Below are positions 25,361 through 33,780 of a stretch of 64,000 bases of DNA, piece by piece (the first letter of the stretch is position 1; every line of letters starts with the position of its first letter). The stretch comes from Bradyrhizobium sp. Arg816. Its GTDB lineage: Bacteria; Pseudomonadota; Alphaproteobacteria; Rhizobiales; Xanthobacteraceae. The stretch spans positions 62,001 through 126,000 of the forward strand of contig NZ_JAPRAQ010000025.1 in assembly GCF_029989365.1 (NCBI RefSeq), in the 5' to 3' direction. Under the pieces are notes generated by a model, which saw nothing but the letters and a program-made list of their open reading frames with translations, was not told the origin of the DNA and ran no database searches. Both the position numbers and the translations under genes were made by a program.

Positions 25361-26782
25361 TCACCGGCTCGCGACGAGGGACTCGCGCGCGGCCGCGAAG
25401 TCGAGCACAGCGCCACCGTTCTTCTTCGACCAGCCCTCGGCCGCCTGCTTGAGCAGGAAGGCGCTCAGCTCGCCCTTGGTCGACCGTACGAACCAGGCCT
25501 GGTTTGCGAACAGCTTAATACCACTCTCGCGATCCTGAGCGTAGACGACGCGGATGGTCTTGCCGTCCTTCTCGAGGCCGGCGAGCGCCTTCAGCGCGTT
25601 CTCGGGCGACGCGTAGTGACGCACATGAGCCTCGTCTTTGACCCAGATCTGCGCGACGCGGCTGAAGTCGCTGATCTCGGCGCCCGTTGCGGCGTCCTTG
25701 GCACGAAGCGGAAGCTGCGCGTAGTTCTTCAGCTCGGCGTCATAGTCGCGCCCCGCATGCGCGGTCGCAACGCGGATGAACTTGTCGGTGACAAACTGGT
25801 TGATATCGAGATCGCTGTCGGCGCGCTTGAGCAGCTTCAGCGTCTTGATCGAGGTGGCGACCGCCTGGCGGTATTCCGGCTTCCAGGTCACATCGCGGGT
25901 CTGAAGACCGAGCGGGCCGTGGAAGAGATAGTCGACCTCCGCCTCGATGCCGGTGACCTTCGCGATCAGCTCGCTGTATTTCTCCGGCTCCTCCGCGATC
26001 AGGCGATCCGCCTCGATCGCTGCGCGCAAATAGGCAACGACGATCTCCGGATATTTTTCGGCGTACTCGGCATCAACCAGTCCGCCGTGGAACGTCGGCG
26101 CATTGGCCTGCGCACCATCAAAGATCTTGCGCGCAAAGCCGCGCCACGGGAACAGCTCGGCGAACGGAACGAAGTCGGCATGCGCCTCGATCTTGCCGGC
26201 CTGCAAGGCCGGCCCCGCAACCTCCGGCGCCTGCGTGATGATGTTGACGTCGGTCTCGGGATTCCAGCCCTTGGCCTCGATCGCCCGAAGCAGCATGCCG
26301 TGCGAGGTCGAGGCAAAGGGAACCGAGATGGTCTTGCCCTTGAGCTCATCGAGCGATTGCACCGGCGAGCTCGACGGCACCACGATGCCGTTGCCACTGC
26401 CCTTGGTGCTGCCGGACAGCACGCTGATGAAGAGGCTGCGGCGGCCAGCCTTCTGGAACGCCACGCCGTTGAGCGAGCCCGGAAAGTCAGCCATCGCGCC
26501 GAAATCGAGCTTGCCTGCGACCATCTCGTTGGTGAGCGGCGCGCCGCTCGTAAAATTCTTCCACTGGATGTCGTAGGTGACATCCTTGTACTTGCCGTCA
26601 TGGGGCAGAAATTTCTCGAGTAGCTTGAGCTCGTGAATGAGCAGTCCGCCGGTCGCGCAATTGATCGTCGTGTCCTGCGTCCCGACTGCCACACGGATCG
26701 TCTCCGCCTGGGCCGGCGCGAACATCGCAACGGTGATGGCCACACTGGCCACACTGAGTCTCAAAGAGCTGAATTCGATCAT
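25361..26782 (-). CDS. ABC transporter substrate-binding protein (nitrate/sulfonate/taurine family, long form)
   Basis: 473-residue periplasmic protein. The signal peptide is about 1-28 (VAITVAMFAPAQA-ETIRV), followed by an SsuA/TauA/NrtA-like bilobal fold (about 30-335). At 473 residues it is much longer than the usual 310-340, with an extra C-terminal region (about 335-473). The start MIEFSSLRL at 26782 is preceded by GAGGACAG. The ligand is not deducible; organosulfonates, nitrate and pyrimidine precursors are all handled by relatives. It is divergent from a Crp/Fnr-type regulator. Confidence 0.88.
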   Translation of the reverse strand: MIEFSSLRLSVASVAITVAMFAPAQAETIRVAVGTQDTTINCATGGLLIHELKLLEKFLPHDGKYKDVTYDIQWKNFTSGAPLTNEMVAGKLDFGAMADFPGSLNGVAFQKAGRRSLFISVLSGSTKGSGNGIVVPSSSPVQSLDELKGKTISVPFASTSHGMLLRAIEAKGWNPETDVNIITQAPEVAGPALQAGKIEAHADFVPFAELFPWRGFARKIFDGAQANAPTFHGGLVDAEYAEKYPEIVVAYLRAAIEADRLIAEEPEKYSELIAKVTGIEAEVDYLFHGPLGLQTRDVTWKPEYRQAVATSIKTLKLLKRADSDLDINQFVTDKFIRVATAHAGRDYDAELKNYAQLPLRAKDAATGAEISDFSRVAQIWVKDEAHVRHYASPENALKALAGLEKDGKTIRVVYAQDRESGIKLFANQAWFVRSTKGELSAFLLKQAAEGWSKKNGGAVLDFAAARESLVASR

Positions 26783-27087
26783 CGAACTGTCCTCGGGGAG
26801 GCCGGGCGCGCGCCGGCAACAATGCTGGCCGGCACTATCGAAGGCGTGGCGCAACGCTTGAAGCAATTACTTGCATCGCTGTCGCAGGACGTTCGCGTCA
26901 TGATTCCGTCGCGCAACGACGCAAAGGATTTTCTCAGGACGAAGCCATGGACAGAGGAATCGTTTCGCTGCCGGTCGCCGCGCATGTCAAGCTTTGCTAA
27001 GTGATTTGGAACGATCGCAAAGAGATGGACATCGCACCATCGCCGCACTTACCTATTCGCAAGCCCCTGGAGAGCTGACGGATTGCG
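26783..27087. other. Divergent intergenic region, ABC operon / Crp-type regulator
   Basis: 305 bp without a supported gene. It should hold both promoters and the regulator's site. I looked for a TTGAT-N4-ATCAA Fnr/FixK box and do not see a convincing one. Confidence 0.5.
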
Positions 27088-27927
27088 ATGACCATACTCA
27101 AGGAAGCTGCCGCGACCGAGCCTGCCGCTTTCGCCGACCGGCCTCATGCAGGCGTTCCGTTCGACTGGACCGACCACAAGAAGACGCGGCGGGTCCGCAG
27201 CACACGCGCGAGGCCCGCGAGCTCGGCGCTGTTCATGAGCGAGACGATCGACGGGCTGAATGCCGGCGCGCATTTCCTCGACCGCTTGTCCGCGTCGGAG
27301 CAGGCGCGCGTGCACGCGGCCGGCCGCATCATCACGGTGCCGCAAGGCGAGATGGTATTCAGCCAGGGCGATGGCCACGACGGCATCTTCATCATCCGCC
27401 GCGGACAGGTTCGGGTCTACTACACCGCGCCGTCGGGCCGCGAGATCACGCTCGCCTATTGGACGCCGGGACATTTCATCGGAGGCCCCGAGATATCCGG
27501 CGGTGGCATTCACATGTGGTCCGGCATCGCCATCGAGGCCTGCGAGATCACGACACTCTCCGGCCCCGCGCTCGAGAAGCTGTTGACCGGCATGCCTGCC
27601 TTCGCGCTGGCGCTGATCGACGGCCTCATCGCCAAGGGCAAATGCTACTCCTCGATGGCGCAGATCCTCGGCACGCGATCGGTGATCGAACGGCTGGCGC
27701 AATTCCTGCTCACGCTGTCGGAGTTGCACGGCACGGCCGACGGCGACACCATCATCATCAATCGCAAGATCACGCATGACCAGATCGCGGCCATGGTCGG
27801 CTCGACCCGGCAATGGGTGACGATGATGCTGAAGCGGTTCCAGAACCGCCGCATCATCGCCATCGACGGCAGCAGCATCCGGATCAAGCGGATCGACCTG
27901 CTGGAGCAGATTTTGTTCAGGGATTGA
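27088..27927 (+). CDS. Crp/Fnr family transcriptional regulator
   Basis: 279 residues. A basic N-terminal extension (about 1-55) is followed by a cyclic-nucleotide-binding-like beta-roll (about 60-175, GEMVFSQGDGHDGIFIIRRG) and a C-terminal winged helix (about 190-275; recognition region HDQIAAMVGSTRQWVTMMLK). There is no N-terminal cysteine cluster, so it does not bind an Fnr-type iron-sulfur centre. It is divergent from the sulfonate-type ABC operon and is the likely regulator of it. Effector unknown. Confidence 0.9.
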   Translation: MTILKEAAATEPAAFADRPHAGVPFDWTDHKKTRRVRSTRARPASSALFMSETIDGLNAGAHFLDRLSASEQARVHAAGRIITVPQGEMVFSQGDGHDGIFIIRRGQVRVYYTAPSGREITLAYWTPGHFIGGPEISGGGIHMWSGIAIEACEITTLSGPALEKLLTGMPAFALALIDGLIAKGKCYSSMAQILGTRSVIERLAQFLLTLSELHGTADGDTIIINRKITHDQIAAMVGSTRQWVTMMLKRFQNRRIIAIDGSSIRIKRIDLLEQILFRD

Positions 27928-27960
27928 GGCGCGGCAGGCGGAGACGAGTGCGATCCTTCT

Positions 27961-28096
27961 CCCTCTCCCCGTTCTTACGGGGAGAGGGTTGGGGTGAGGG
28001 GCCTCTCTCCGCGAGTGAGATGTTCGTGAGACCTGTACCCCCTCACCCGGAATTTGCTCACGCAAACTCCGACCTCTCCCCGCAAGCGGGGAGAGG
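27961..28096. repeat. Composite intergenic inverted repeat (CTCTCCCCG family)
   Basis: Three nested or adjacent palindromes. 27961-27988 is CCCTCTCCCCG/CGGGGAGAGGG; 27991-28001 GGGGTGAGGGG pairs with 28038-28048; 28073-28096 is CCTCTCCCCG/CGGGGAGAGG. It lies between two convergent genes. A related copy is at 35386. It resembles REP-like elements frequent in Bradyrhizobium. Confidence 0.85.
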
Positions 28097-28109
28097 TTAA
28101 GAACCGGCC

Positions 28110-29135
28110 TCACCGCGCCTCTTCGAATCCGGCCAGCACCGAGGTCAGGTTCGCGCCCAGAATATCCGAGAGATAGCCGCCCTCCTGCACGAACACGGTC
28201 GGCAGGCCCAGCTTCGCGATGGCCTGGCCGATGCGGCGGAAGCCCGGCGTGGTGACGGCGAGGCCCTTCAGTGGATCGTGCTCGGAGGCGTCGAGGCCGA
28301 GCGCGATGACGAGGGCGCCGGGTGCAAAGGATTCGATCGCCTTGCGCGCGACATCCATCGCCTGGATGTAGCCGTCGTCGCCGGTGCCGATGGCCAGGGG
28401 GATGTTGAGATTGGCGCCGAGGCCGGGTCCTTCGCCGCGCTCATGCGCGTAGCCCCACACATAAGGATAGTACGCGATGGGGTCGGCGTGGATCGACACC
28501 GTGTAGACGTCAGGGCGCGTGTAGAAAATACCTTGCGTGCCGTTGCCATGGTGTACGTCGACGTCCAGGATCACGACGCGCTCGTGCTTCAGACGCAGAT
28601 GCGCCGCGGCGATCGCGCTGTTGTTGAGGAAACAGAAGCCACCGGCCATGTCGCGGTAGGCGTGATGGCCGGGCGGACGGCAGAGTGCATAGGTCGCATC
28701 CTCGCCGTCCATCACCATCTGCGCTGCCGTGACCGCAACGTCGGTAGCGGCGCAGGCCGCGGCCCAGGTGCCGGGACCGATCGGCGCCGCGGTATCGGCG
28801 GTGTGCCAGCCGAGTCGGCCTACGATGTGAGTGGGATAGGTCGCGGCATGACGCACGGGATGGATGTTGCCGATCATCTCCGGGCCGGAATCGCCGAGCG
28901 CGGTCCAAGCATCCCAGGCTTCGCTGAGGAACGAAAGATATTCCGGGCTGTGAATCCGCGCACGCGGCCCCTGTCCGAATGTCGTCGGTTCGACCAGTTG
29001 ATGCTTGCCGTCCATCAACCCCTTGAGCAGGCGATCGGCGCGCTCGGGCTGCTCTGTGGTGCGCTTGACGACACCGCGAACCAGGAAGAATTGCGGATCG
29101 TGGCTGCGATGCAGTTCGGTATGGACGGCTTTCAC
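28110..29135 (-). CDS. Histone deacetylase family protein, acetylpolyamine amidohydrolase-like
   Basis: 341-residue arginase/deacetylase-fold metallohydrolase. PPGHHAYRDMAGGFCFLNN (about residues 153-171) holds the active-site His pair, ILDVDVHHGNGT (about 190-201) the zinc Asp and His, and GLDASEHDP the third zinc ligand. Bacterial members remove acetyl groups from acetylpolyamines or other small N-acetyl amines. It starts at GTG 29135 after CGGAGT. It is monocistronic, 10 kb from the putrescine-type catabolic genes (35-43 kb), which is compatible with polyamine use but not proof. Confidence 0.9.
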   Translation of the reverse strand: MKAVHTELHRSHDPQFFLVRGVVKRTTEQPERADRLLKGLMDGKHQLVEPTTFGQGPRARIHSPEYLSFLSEAWDAWTALGDSGPEMIGNIHPVRHAATYPTHIVGRLGWHTADTAAPIGPGTWAAACAATDVAVTAAQMVMDGEDATYALCRPPGHHAYRDMAGGFCFLNNSAIAAAHLRLKHERVVILDVDVHHGNGTQGIFYTRPDVYTVSIHADPIAYYPYVWGYAHERGEGPGLGANLNIPLAIGTGDDGYIQAMDVARKAIESFAPGALVIALGLDASEHDPLKGLAVTTPGFRRIGQAIAKLGLPTVFVQEGGYLSDILGANLTSVLAGFEEAR

Positions 29136-29262
29136 TCAAACACTCCGTGGTCGCGTTGACGGTGCCCACAGATGTCTAAATGCCTGCGGCGGCCAGATGC
29201 AAGCAAGAAGAGTGCCGCCGCTTTGGTCCTGCTCTGCGCCGGAGGCAGACCGCCCGTGACGC

Positions 29263-30204
29263 TCAGCAACGCCCGCGCTGGAGGCAGTGCTCGCGGCCCT
29301 GCTGGTCGGTGCGGAAGGACTCGACGAAGCCGCCCTGACGCTGGGTGACGAACACGGTCTTGCCGTCGCTGCCGCCGAAGGCGAGATTGGTCGGCTCCTT
29401 GCCCTTCAGTGCGATCTCCCGCTCGACCGCACCATTGGGCTTCATCAGCGCGATGGTGCCCTTGAGGATGCGCGCGACATAGAGACGGCCGGCGACGTCG
29501 GTGCGCAGGCCGTCGACGGTGTCGGGCTGAAAGGCTTTGACGAGTTTTGCGCCGGTGAGCTCGTTGCCGCTGACGGTGTAGGACCAGATCTGGCCGCTGC
29601 TGGATTCCCCGACATAGAGCGTCTTGCCGTCAGGGCTGAGGTCGATGCCGTTGGTGGTGCCCATCGCGCGCGGCGCCGGCATCACCCGCCCCTGCACCGT
29701 GCCGTCCCCAGATTTGGCGATACGCCAGATGTGGCCTTCCCTGCCCTTCCAGTTCGGATCACTCGCATAGATCGTGCCGTCGCGCGCGACCGTGATGTCG
29801 TTGGGCTGGTTCATCTCGTCGGAATGAAACCAGACGACGGGCTCGCTCGCGCCCTTCTGGATCGCTAAGATGTTGTGCTTCTTGTAATCGGCGATGAACA
29901 TCGTGCCGTCACGCGCGAAGCGGATGGCGTTGCCGACGCTGCCCTCGGGCAGTGCCGTGAATTGCTCCGAAGCGGCGCCGCCGACCGGCAGCTTGCCGAT
30001 GGTGCCGGGCTTGCCAAAGTTGACTACGAAGAGATTGCCGTCGAGATCGGCCGCCGGCCCTTCGATGCCGAAGGTGTATTCGCCCGGCGGCGTCACCTGC
30101 ACGCTTTCGAACAGCTTTGTTTCAGCATGGGCCGCCGATGCCGCGATGACGAGAAGGACGCTACTGCACAGGCACCAGAAATTCCTGCCGGATGTAATAG
30201 CCAT
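29263..30204 (-). CDS. SMP-30/gluconolactonase-like beta-propeller protein, secreted
   Basis: 313 residues with a Sec signal peptide (SSVLLVIAASAAHA, cleavage about residue 27) and repeated propeller blades (DLDGNLFVVNFGKPG, FARDGTMFIADY, DLSPDGKTLYVGES). The fold suits lactone hydrolysis in the periplasm. Start MAITSGRNFW at 30204 overlaps the end of the upstream haem c dehydrogenase by 44 bp. That protein could generate the lactone this one opens; the pairing is inference. Confidence 0.78.
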   Translation of the reverse strand: MAITSGRNFWCLCSSVLLVIAASAAHAETKLFESVQVTPPGEYTFGIEGPAADLDGNLFVVNFGKPGTIGKLPVGGAASEQFTALPEGSVGNAIRFARDGTMFIADYKKHNILAIQKGASEPVVWFHSDEMNQPNDITVARDGTIYASDPNWKGREGHIWRIAKSGDGTVQGRVMPAPRAMGTTNGIDLSPDGKTLYVGESSSGQIWSYTVSGNELTGAKLVKAFQPDTVDGLRTDVAGRLYVARILKGTIALMKPNGAVEREIALKGKEPTNLAFGGSDGKTVFVTQRQGGFVESFRTDQQGREHCLQRGRC

Positions 30205-32230
30205 CGTCGTCGCTGCACTCGCCATTCAGATAGGGGTCGGCAGGCCGGAAGAACCGGCTGAAGCCGGGTTTGTCTACAGCGCTCCTTTGTGTCACGACAA
30301 CGACCTTGGCGGCCGGTATTTCGCCGCATTCCTTGTTGGTCTTGCCAAAGAACTTGCGCTGCGGCGGGCCGGACTTGATCCGCATCCGCGTGCCCGGAAC
30401 CATTTTCGCAACCAGCAGGTCTGCGGTATCGAGCAGGCGCGTGTAGCCAGGTTCGGTCCTGGGCAGGCCTTCACCGCCCGGCGGCATCAGCTTCTCGGCG
30501 CCGATGCCGCGCAGCCGCGTGCGCAGCTTGCCGGAGTCTGGATCGCCCGGATAGATCCAGCCGTCCTGCGACAGCATGAAGCGCAGCACGGTCGCGTCCT
30601 TTTCCGCATCCGATTGCCCAGCCTTCAGGCCGAAATCCGAGTGGCAGCCAACGCAATGCTTCTCGACGAGGCCCTTGCGCAGCGTCGTGAGCCGGACACC
30701 GTTCTGCGCGTCCCTGGCGACGAAGGCCGCGAGCTGGTCGATCATCGCCTGGCTGCGCATGTCGCATGGCAGCGGCACCGGCGCGTCACCCGCGGCGCGG
30801 TCGATGCGGATCACGGTCTTGTTCTTGTCCTCCACCAGCCAGATTGCGCCGTCTGCCGCGACAGTCATACCGACTGGCGCGCCCTGCGGCCGCGCGCCGT
30901 TGACGCGGTGCCAGCCGGCGATCAGCTCCTCGAATGGCGCGGCCGCGACGTCGCCGGCCCCGGTCTGAAAGCTGTGGGTCGGATCAGCCGCGCAACTGAC
31001 GTGGTAGCGCACCGGCGCCGGGGCGGGCTTCGGGAAGCCGTGGTCGTCGACGTCATAGACGAGGACGCGGCTGCCGGTCGGGCGATAGCCGTGCAGGCCG
31101 ACCAGCAGCTTGCCTTCCAGCTCCGGGAATTTCACGCCGTGATAATAGAGCATCGCGAGCGGCGCGCCATGCGGCGGCATCAGCGAGAACGGCGCCTTGT
31201 AGAACGCATTGGCCGTGCAGAGCGACTTGTAGACCCCGGATTGCAGCACGAGCTTGAATTCGGGGCTCGGCGTCGACAGGTCGTAGCAATAGGGCCAGCC
31301 ATAATGCCTGCCCTGCTCTATCGCATTGATCTCCTCGTTCGGCTTGAAGATGTCGGGCAGGTCACGGCCGTTCTCGCCTTGCAGGAAGGCGTAACCCGCA
31401 TCGGGAAAGTTGGGATGCAGCGCCAGCGCCATCGAATTGCGCAAGCCGCGCGCATAGACGGTGTGCGGCGGGTCCGGATCGGCCGGCTTCAGCGCCGGGA
31501 AGGTGGCGCCTGCGGGCGGTGTGAACAGCCAGATCGAGGCCATCGCGGACGCGCCTTCGGCCGCCGCGCATGGCCTTGTGATCGGTGCCGACGTGATGCA
31601 GTCGTCGCTGTGCGAGCCGACATTGACGAACAGCCGCCCGTTCCTGTCAAAGACGAACTGCTTGAGCGGATGCGCGCTCTCGTCGAGCCTGGTGCCGTCA
31701 GGCAATGTGATCCGGCGGCCGGGCATGTGCCGGATGATGGTCTCGACCGTGCTGCGGGGATTGTCGGCGAGCGGATCGAACCGGAAGATCGTCTCCGCGG
31801 TCGAGGCGTACAGCTTCTTGTCCGGGCCAATCACGAGGCCGAACGGATACTCGACACCGGTCAGCAGCTCCTTGAACCGCTGCCCCTGCGGCGCATGCGG
31901 ATCGAGCAGCAGCAGCCGTCCATCGGTGTGGCCCCAGCCACCCATGTCGGCGACCACGAACAGGTCACGGCCCGGCACCTGGATGATCGCGCGCGGAAAT
32001 GTCAGGCGATCCTCTTCGGAGGCGACGAGACCGGCGCAGAATCCCCCCTTCATGTCGATCTGGATTCTGGGAAAGGCGAGATCGCCGCTGCCGCAGGTTT
32101 CCGTGCCGATCGCGTAGCCGCTTTTCCTCACCGGCTCGCAGGAGGCCCCCGGGGCAAGACCGAACAGCGCTCCGGCGACGATCGCCGCAAACAAGCTTCG
32201 GCGTTCATGCCAGAATGTGAGCTGGTTCAC
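30161..32230 (-). CDS. PQQ/sorbosone-dehydrogenase-like beta-propeller with C-terminal haem c site
   Basis: About 689 residues. GTG 32230 gives a compact signal peptide (SLFAAIVAGALFGLAPGASC); an ATG at 32272 would add 14 residues. Residues about 50-480 form a glucose/sorbosone-dehydrogenase-like propeller (PFGLVIGPDKKLYAST, FDRNGRLFVNVGSHSDD, ARGLRNSMALALHPN). After it comes one haem-binding motif CVGCH (about residue 535), so electrons could pass to the periplasmic cytochrome chain. A quinoprotein sugar or aldose dehydrogenase is likely; cofactor and substrate are inferred. It precedes and overlaps the SMP-30-like gene. Confidence 0.8.
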   Translation of the reverse strand: MNQLTFWHERRSLFAAIVAGALFGLAPGASCEPVRKSGYAIGTETCGSGDLAFPRIQIDMKGGFCAGLVASEEDRLTFPRAIIQVPGRDLFVVADMGGWGHTDGRLLLLDPHAPQGQRFKELLTGVEYPFGLVIGPDKKLYASTAETIFRFDPLADNPRSTVETIIRHMPGRRITLPDGTRLDESAHPLKQFVFDRNGRLFVNVGSHSDDCITSAPITRPCAAAEGASAMASIWLFTPPAGATFPALKPADPDPPHTVYARGLRNSMALALHPNFPDAGYAFLQGENGRDLPDIFKPNEEINAIEQGRHYGWPYCYDLSTPSPEFKLVLQSGVYKSLCTANAFYKAPFSLMPPHGAPLAMLYYHGVKFPELEGKLLVGLHGYRPTGSRVLVYDVDDHGFPKPAPAPVRYHVSCAADPTHSFQTGAGDVAAAPFEELIAGWHRVNGARPQGAPVGMTVAADGAIWLVEDKNKTVIRIDRAAGDAPVPLPCDMRSQAMIDQLAAFVARDAQNGVRLTTLRKGLVEKHCVGCHSDFGLKAGQSDAEKDATVLRFMLSQDGWIYPGDPDSGKLRTRLRGIGAEKLMPPGGEGLPRTEPGYTRLLDTADLLVAKMVPGTRMRIKSGPPQRKFFGKTNKECGEIPAAKVVVVTQRSAVDKPGFSRFFRPADPYLNGECSDDDGYYIRQEFLVPVQ

Positions 32231-32437
32231 GGCGATCCCCCGGACTTTCGGTCCAAAGTTGTTCCATGCCATGGGAACGCCGTCCAGTTGATCATCACCC
32301 CCCTGTGATCAAACCCGCTCGGGCCTTCGCAGCGACCAATCTCCGTAGATTCCCTTACCGGGCTCGCCCCGAATGTTTCGCGAAGGCCTCGGGTGGTATC
32401 GATTTGCCATCCCAGTCGCTCCCGACAGGAGACGGAT

Positions 32438-32671
32438 ATGGTCCAGGTCTATTTTCACTGCTCCAACACCGAAGGCACGCTGATCGATCGCAGCGGCATC
32501 GCGGTGGCCAGCCTGACCGAGGCGCGTGACCGTGCGGCGCAGATCATGCACTCGATGATCTACACTCCGGGTGCCGAAGACTGGCGCGACTGGGTGATCC
32601 ATGTCAGCGGCTCCGACGGCGAGGAGATCTTCGACCTTCCCTTCACCGCCATGCTCGGCAAGCCGCATTGA
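32438..32671 (+). CDS. DUF6894 family small protein
   Basis: 77 residues, MVQVYFHCSNTEGTLIDRSG onward, with the F/Y-HC-x-D start and an E-A-x-x-x-A helix followed by WVIHVSGSDGEEIFDLPF. This is the layout of DUF6894 proteins, which are numerous in Bradyrhizobium and of unknown function. ATG 32438 follows AGGAGACG. The next small gene starts 9 bp later. Confidence 0.82.
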   Translation: MVQVYFHCSNTEGTLIDRSGIAVASLTEARDRAAQIMHSMIYTPGAEDWRDWVIHVSGSDGEEIFDLPFTAMLGKPH

Positions 32672-32680
32672 GGTGATGTC

Positions 32681-32857
32681 GTGCTGTTCGCTTCACTGAC
32701 CCTGCTCCGCCAGCCCCTCAACTTCGTTGCCAACAAGTGGCAGAAGCTGGTGCGGATCGCAGGCAACCCCTACCGCCCCGAGCTTCACTACATGCGCGGA
32801 CCTGGCCCGAAATGGCACGCCAAATATCAGGCCAGCCGGCTGGATCGCAGGCTCTGA
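32681..32857 (+). CDS. Small basic hypothetical protein (58 aa)
   Basis: 58 codons from GTG 32681, preceded by AGGTGAT. It has strong third-position GC bias and ends before a 21-bp gap to the enoyl-CoA hydratase stop. It is rich in Arg, Lys, Trp and aromatic residues (NKWQKLVRIAGNPYRPELHY), with no signal peptide. It probably forms a two-gene unit with the DUF6894 gene. Function unknown. Confidence 0.55.
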   Translation: MLFASLTLLRQPLNFVANKWQKLVRIAGNPYRPELHYMRGPGPKWHAKYQASRLDRRL

Positions 32858-32878
32858 GCGCGATCCACCACCCTTCCC

Positions 32879-33652
32879 CTACTTCCCCGTAAATTTCGCC
32901 TTACGCTTCTCGACGAAGGCGTTGCGGCCTTCGATGGCGTCGGCGCTCTTGCGGATCGTGGCCTGAAGTTCGATCTCGCGGCGGAACTGCGCCTCATAGG
33001 TCGTGTGCTCGCTCTCCTCGACCAGTGTGCGGGTTGCGACCAAAGCGCGCGTTGGGCCGTCGGCCAGACGGCGCGCCAGAGTTAGGGCCTCGTCCATCAG
33101 CTTCGCGTCGTCGACGACGTCTCGCACCAGGCCGATCTCCTGCGCGCGTTCGGCCGTCAGCGGCTCGTTCAGCAGCATCAGCTCGAGCGCGCGCTGCCGG
33201 CCGACCAGCCGCCGCAGCAGCCAGGTCGAACCGAGATCGGGCACCAGGGCGATGCGGCTGAACACCTGGATGAAGCTCGCCGACCGCGCCGCAACGATCA
33301 TGTCGCCGGCCATCGCAAGGCTGAAGCCGCCGCCGGCCGCGACGCCGTTGACGGCGACCACGACAGGCACGCGGCATTCGCGCAACGCCTTAAAGGCCGG
33401 CCAGTAGAAGCGCATCACGCCGGCGGCGATGTCCTCGCCCAGCGCCTCCGACGCCTTCAAATTCTGTCCTGAGCAAAAACCGCGTCCAGCGCCGGTAAGA
33501 ACCAGGGCGCGGACGTCCTCGTCCCCGGTCATCTCGGCGACGGCGGCGGCGAGCGCGCCGAGCAGGTCCGGCGTCATCGCGTTCAGGCTCGCCGGCTCGT
33601 CGAGCGTCAAGATCCCAACCGCGCCATCCCGCGCCTGTTTCACACCTGCCAT
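32879..33652 (-). CDS. Enoyl-CoA hydratase/isomerase family protein (PaaG-like)
   Basis: 257-residue crotonase-fold enzyme. Oxyanion-hole blocks are LTGAGRGFCSGQNLK (about residues 61-75) and NGVAAGGGFSLAMAGDMI (about 103-120). The first has an acidic/Gln pattern seen in PaaG-type isomerases of phenylacetyl-CoA degradation rather than a strict hydratase. Start MAGVKQARDG at 33652 follows GGGAGACG. It is monocistronic and divergent from the gamma-glutamyltransferase gene, so the pathway is unclear. Confidence 0.87.
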   Translation of the reverse strand: MAGVKQARDGAVGILTLDEPASLNAMTPDLLGALAAAVAEMTGDEDVRALVLTGAGRGFCSGQNLKASEALGEDIAAGVMRFYWPAFKALRECRVPVVVAVNGVAAGGGFSLAMAGDMIVAARSASFIQVFSRIALVPDLGSTWLLRRLVGRQRALELMLLNEPLTAERAQEIGLVRDVVDDAKLMDEALTLARRLADGPTRALVATRTLVEESEHTTYEAQFRREIELQATIRKSADAIEGRNAFVEKRKAKFTGK

Positions 33653-33780
33653 GTCGCGTCTCCCTTTGGATTTTCTCGTTGGCGGCAATGTGCCATCCTT
33701 CGCGCGCCCCGCCAATGCTGCAGCTTCCGCGTCAGCGCAACGAAGCCAGAACAATCGAATCCAGAGATCAAGACGACATC

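Noticed and set aside
26783..27087. Fnr/FixK box for the Crp-type regulator
   Set aside because: No TTGAT-N4-ATCAA or close variant found.
27961..28096. CRISPR-like repeats in the CTCTCCCCG element
   Set aside because: Arms are inverted and of unequal spacing, with no regular spacers and no cas genes.
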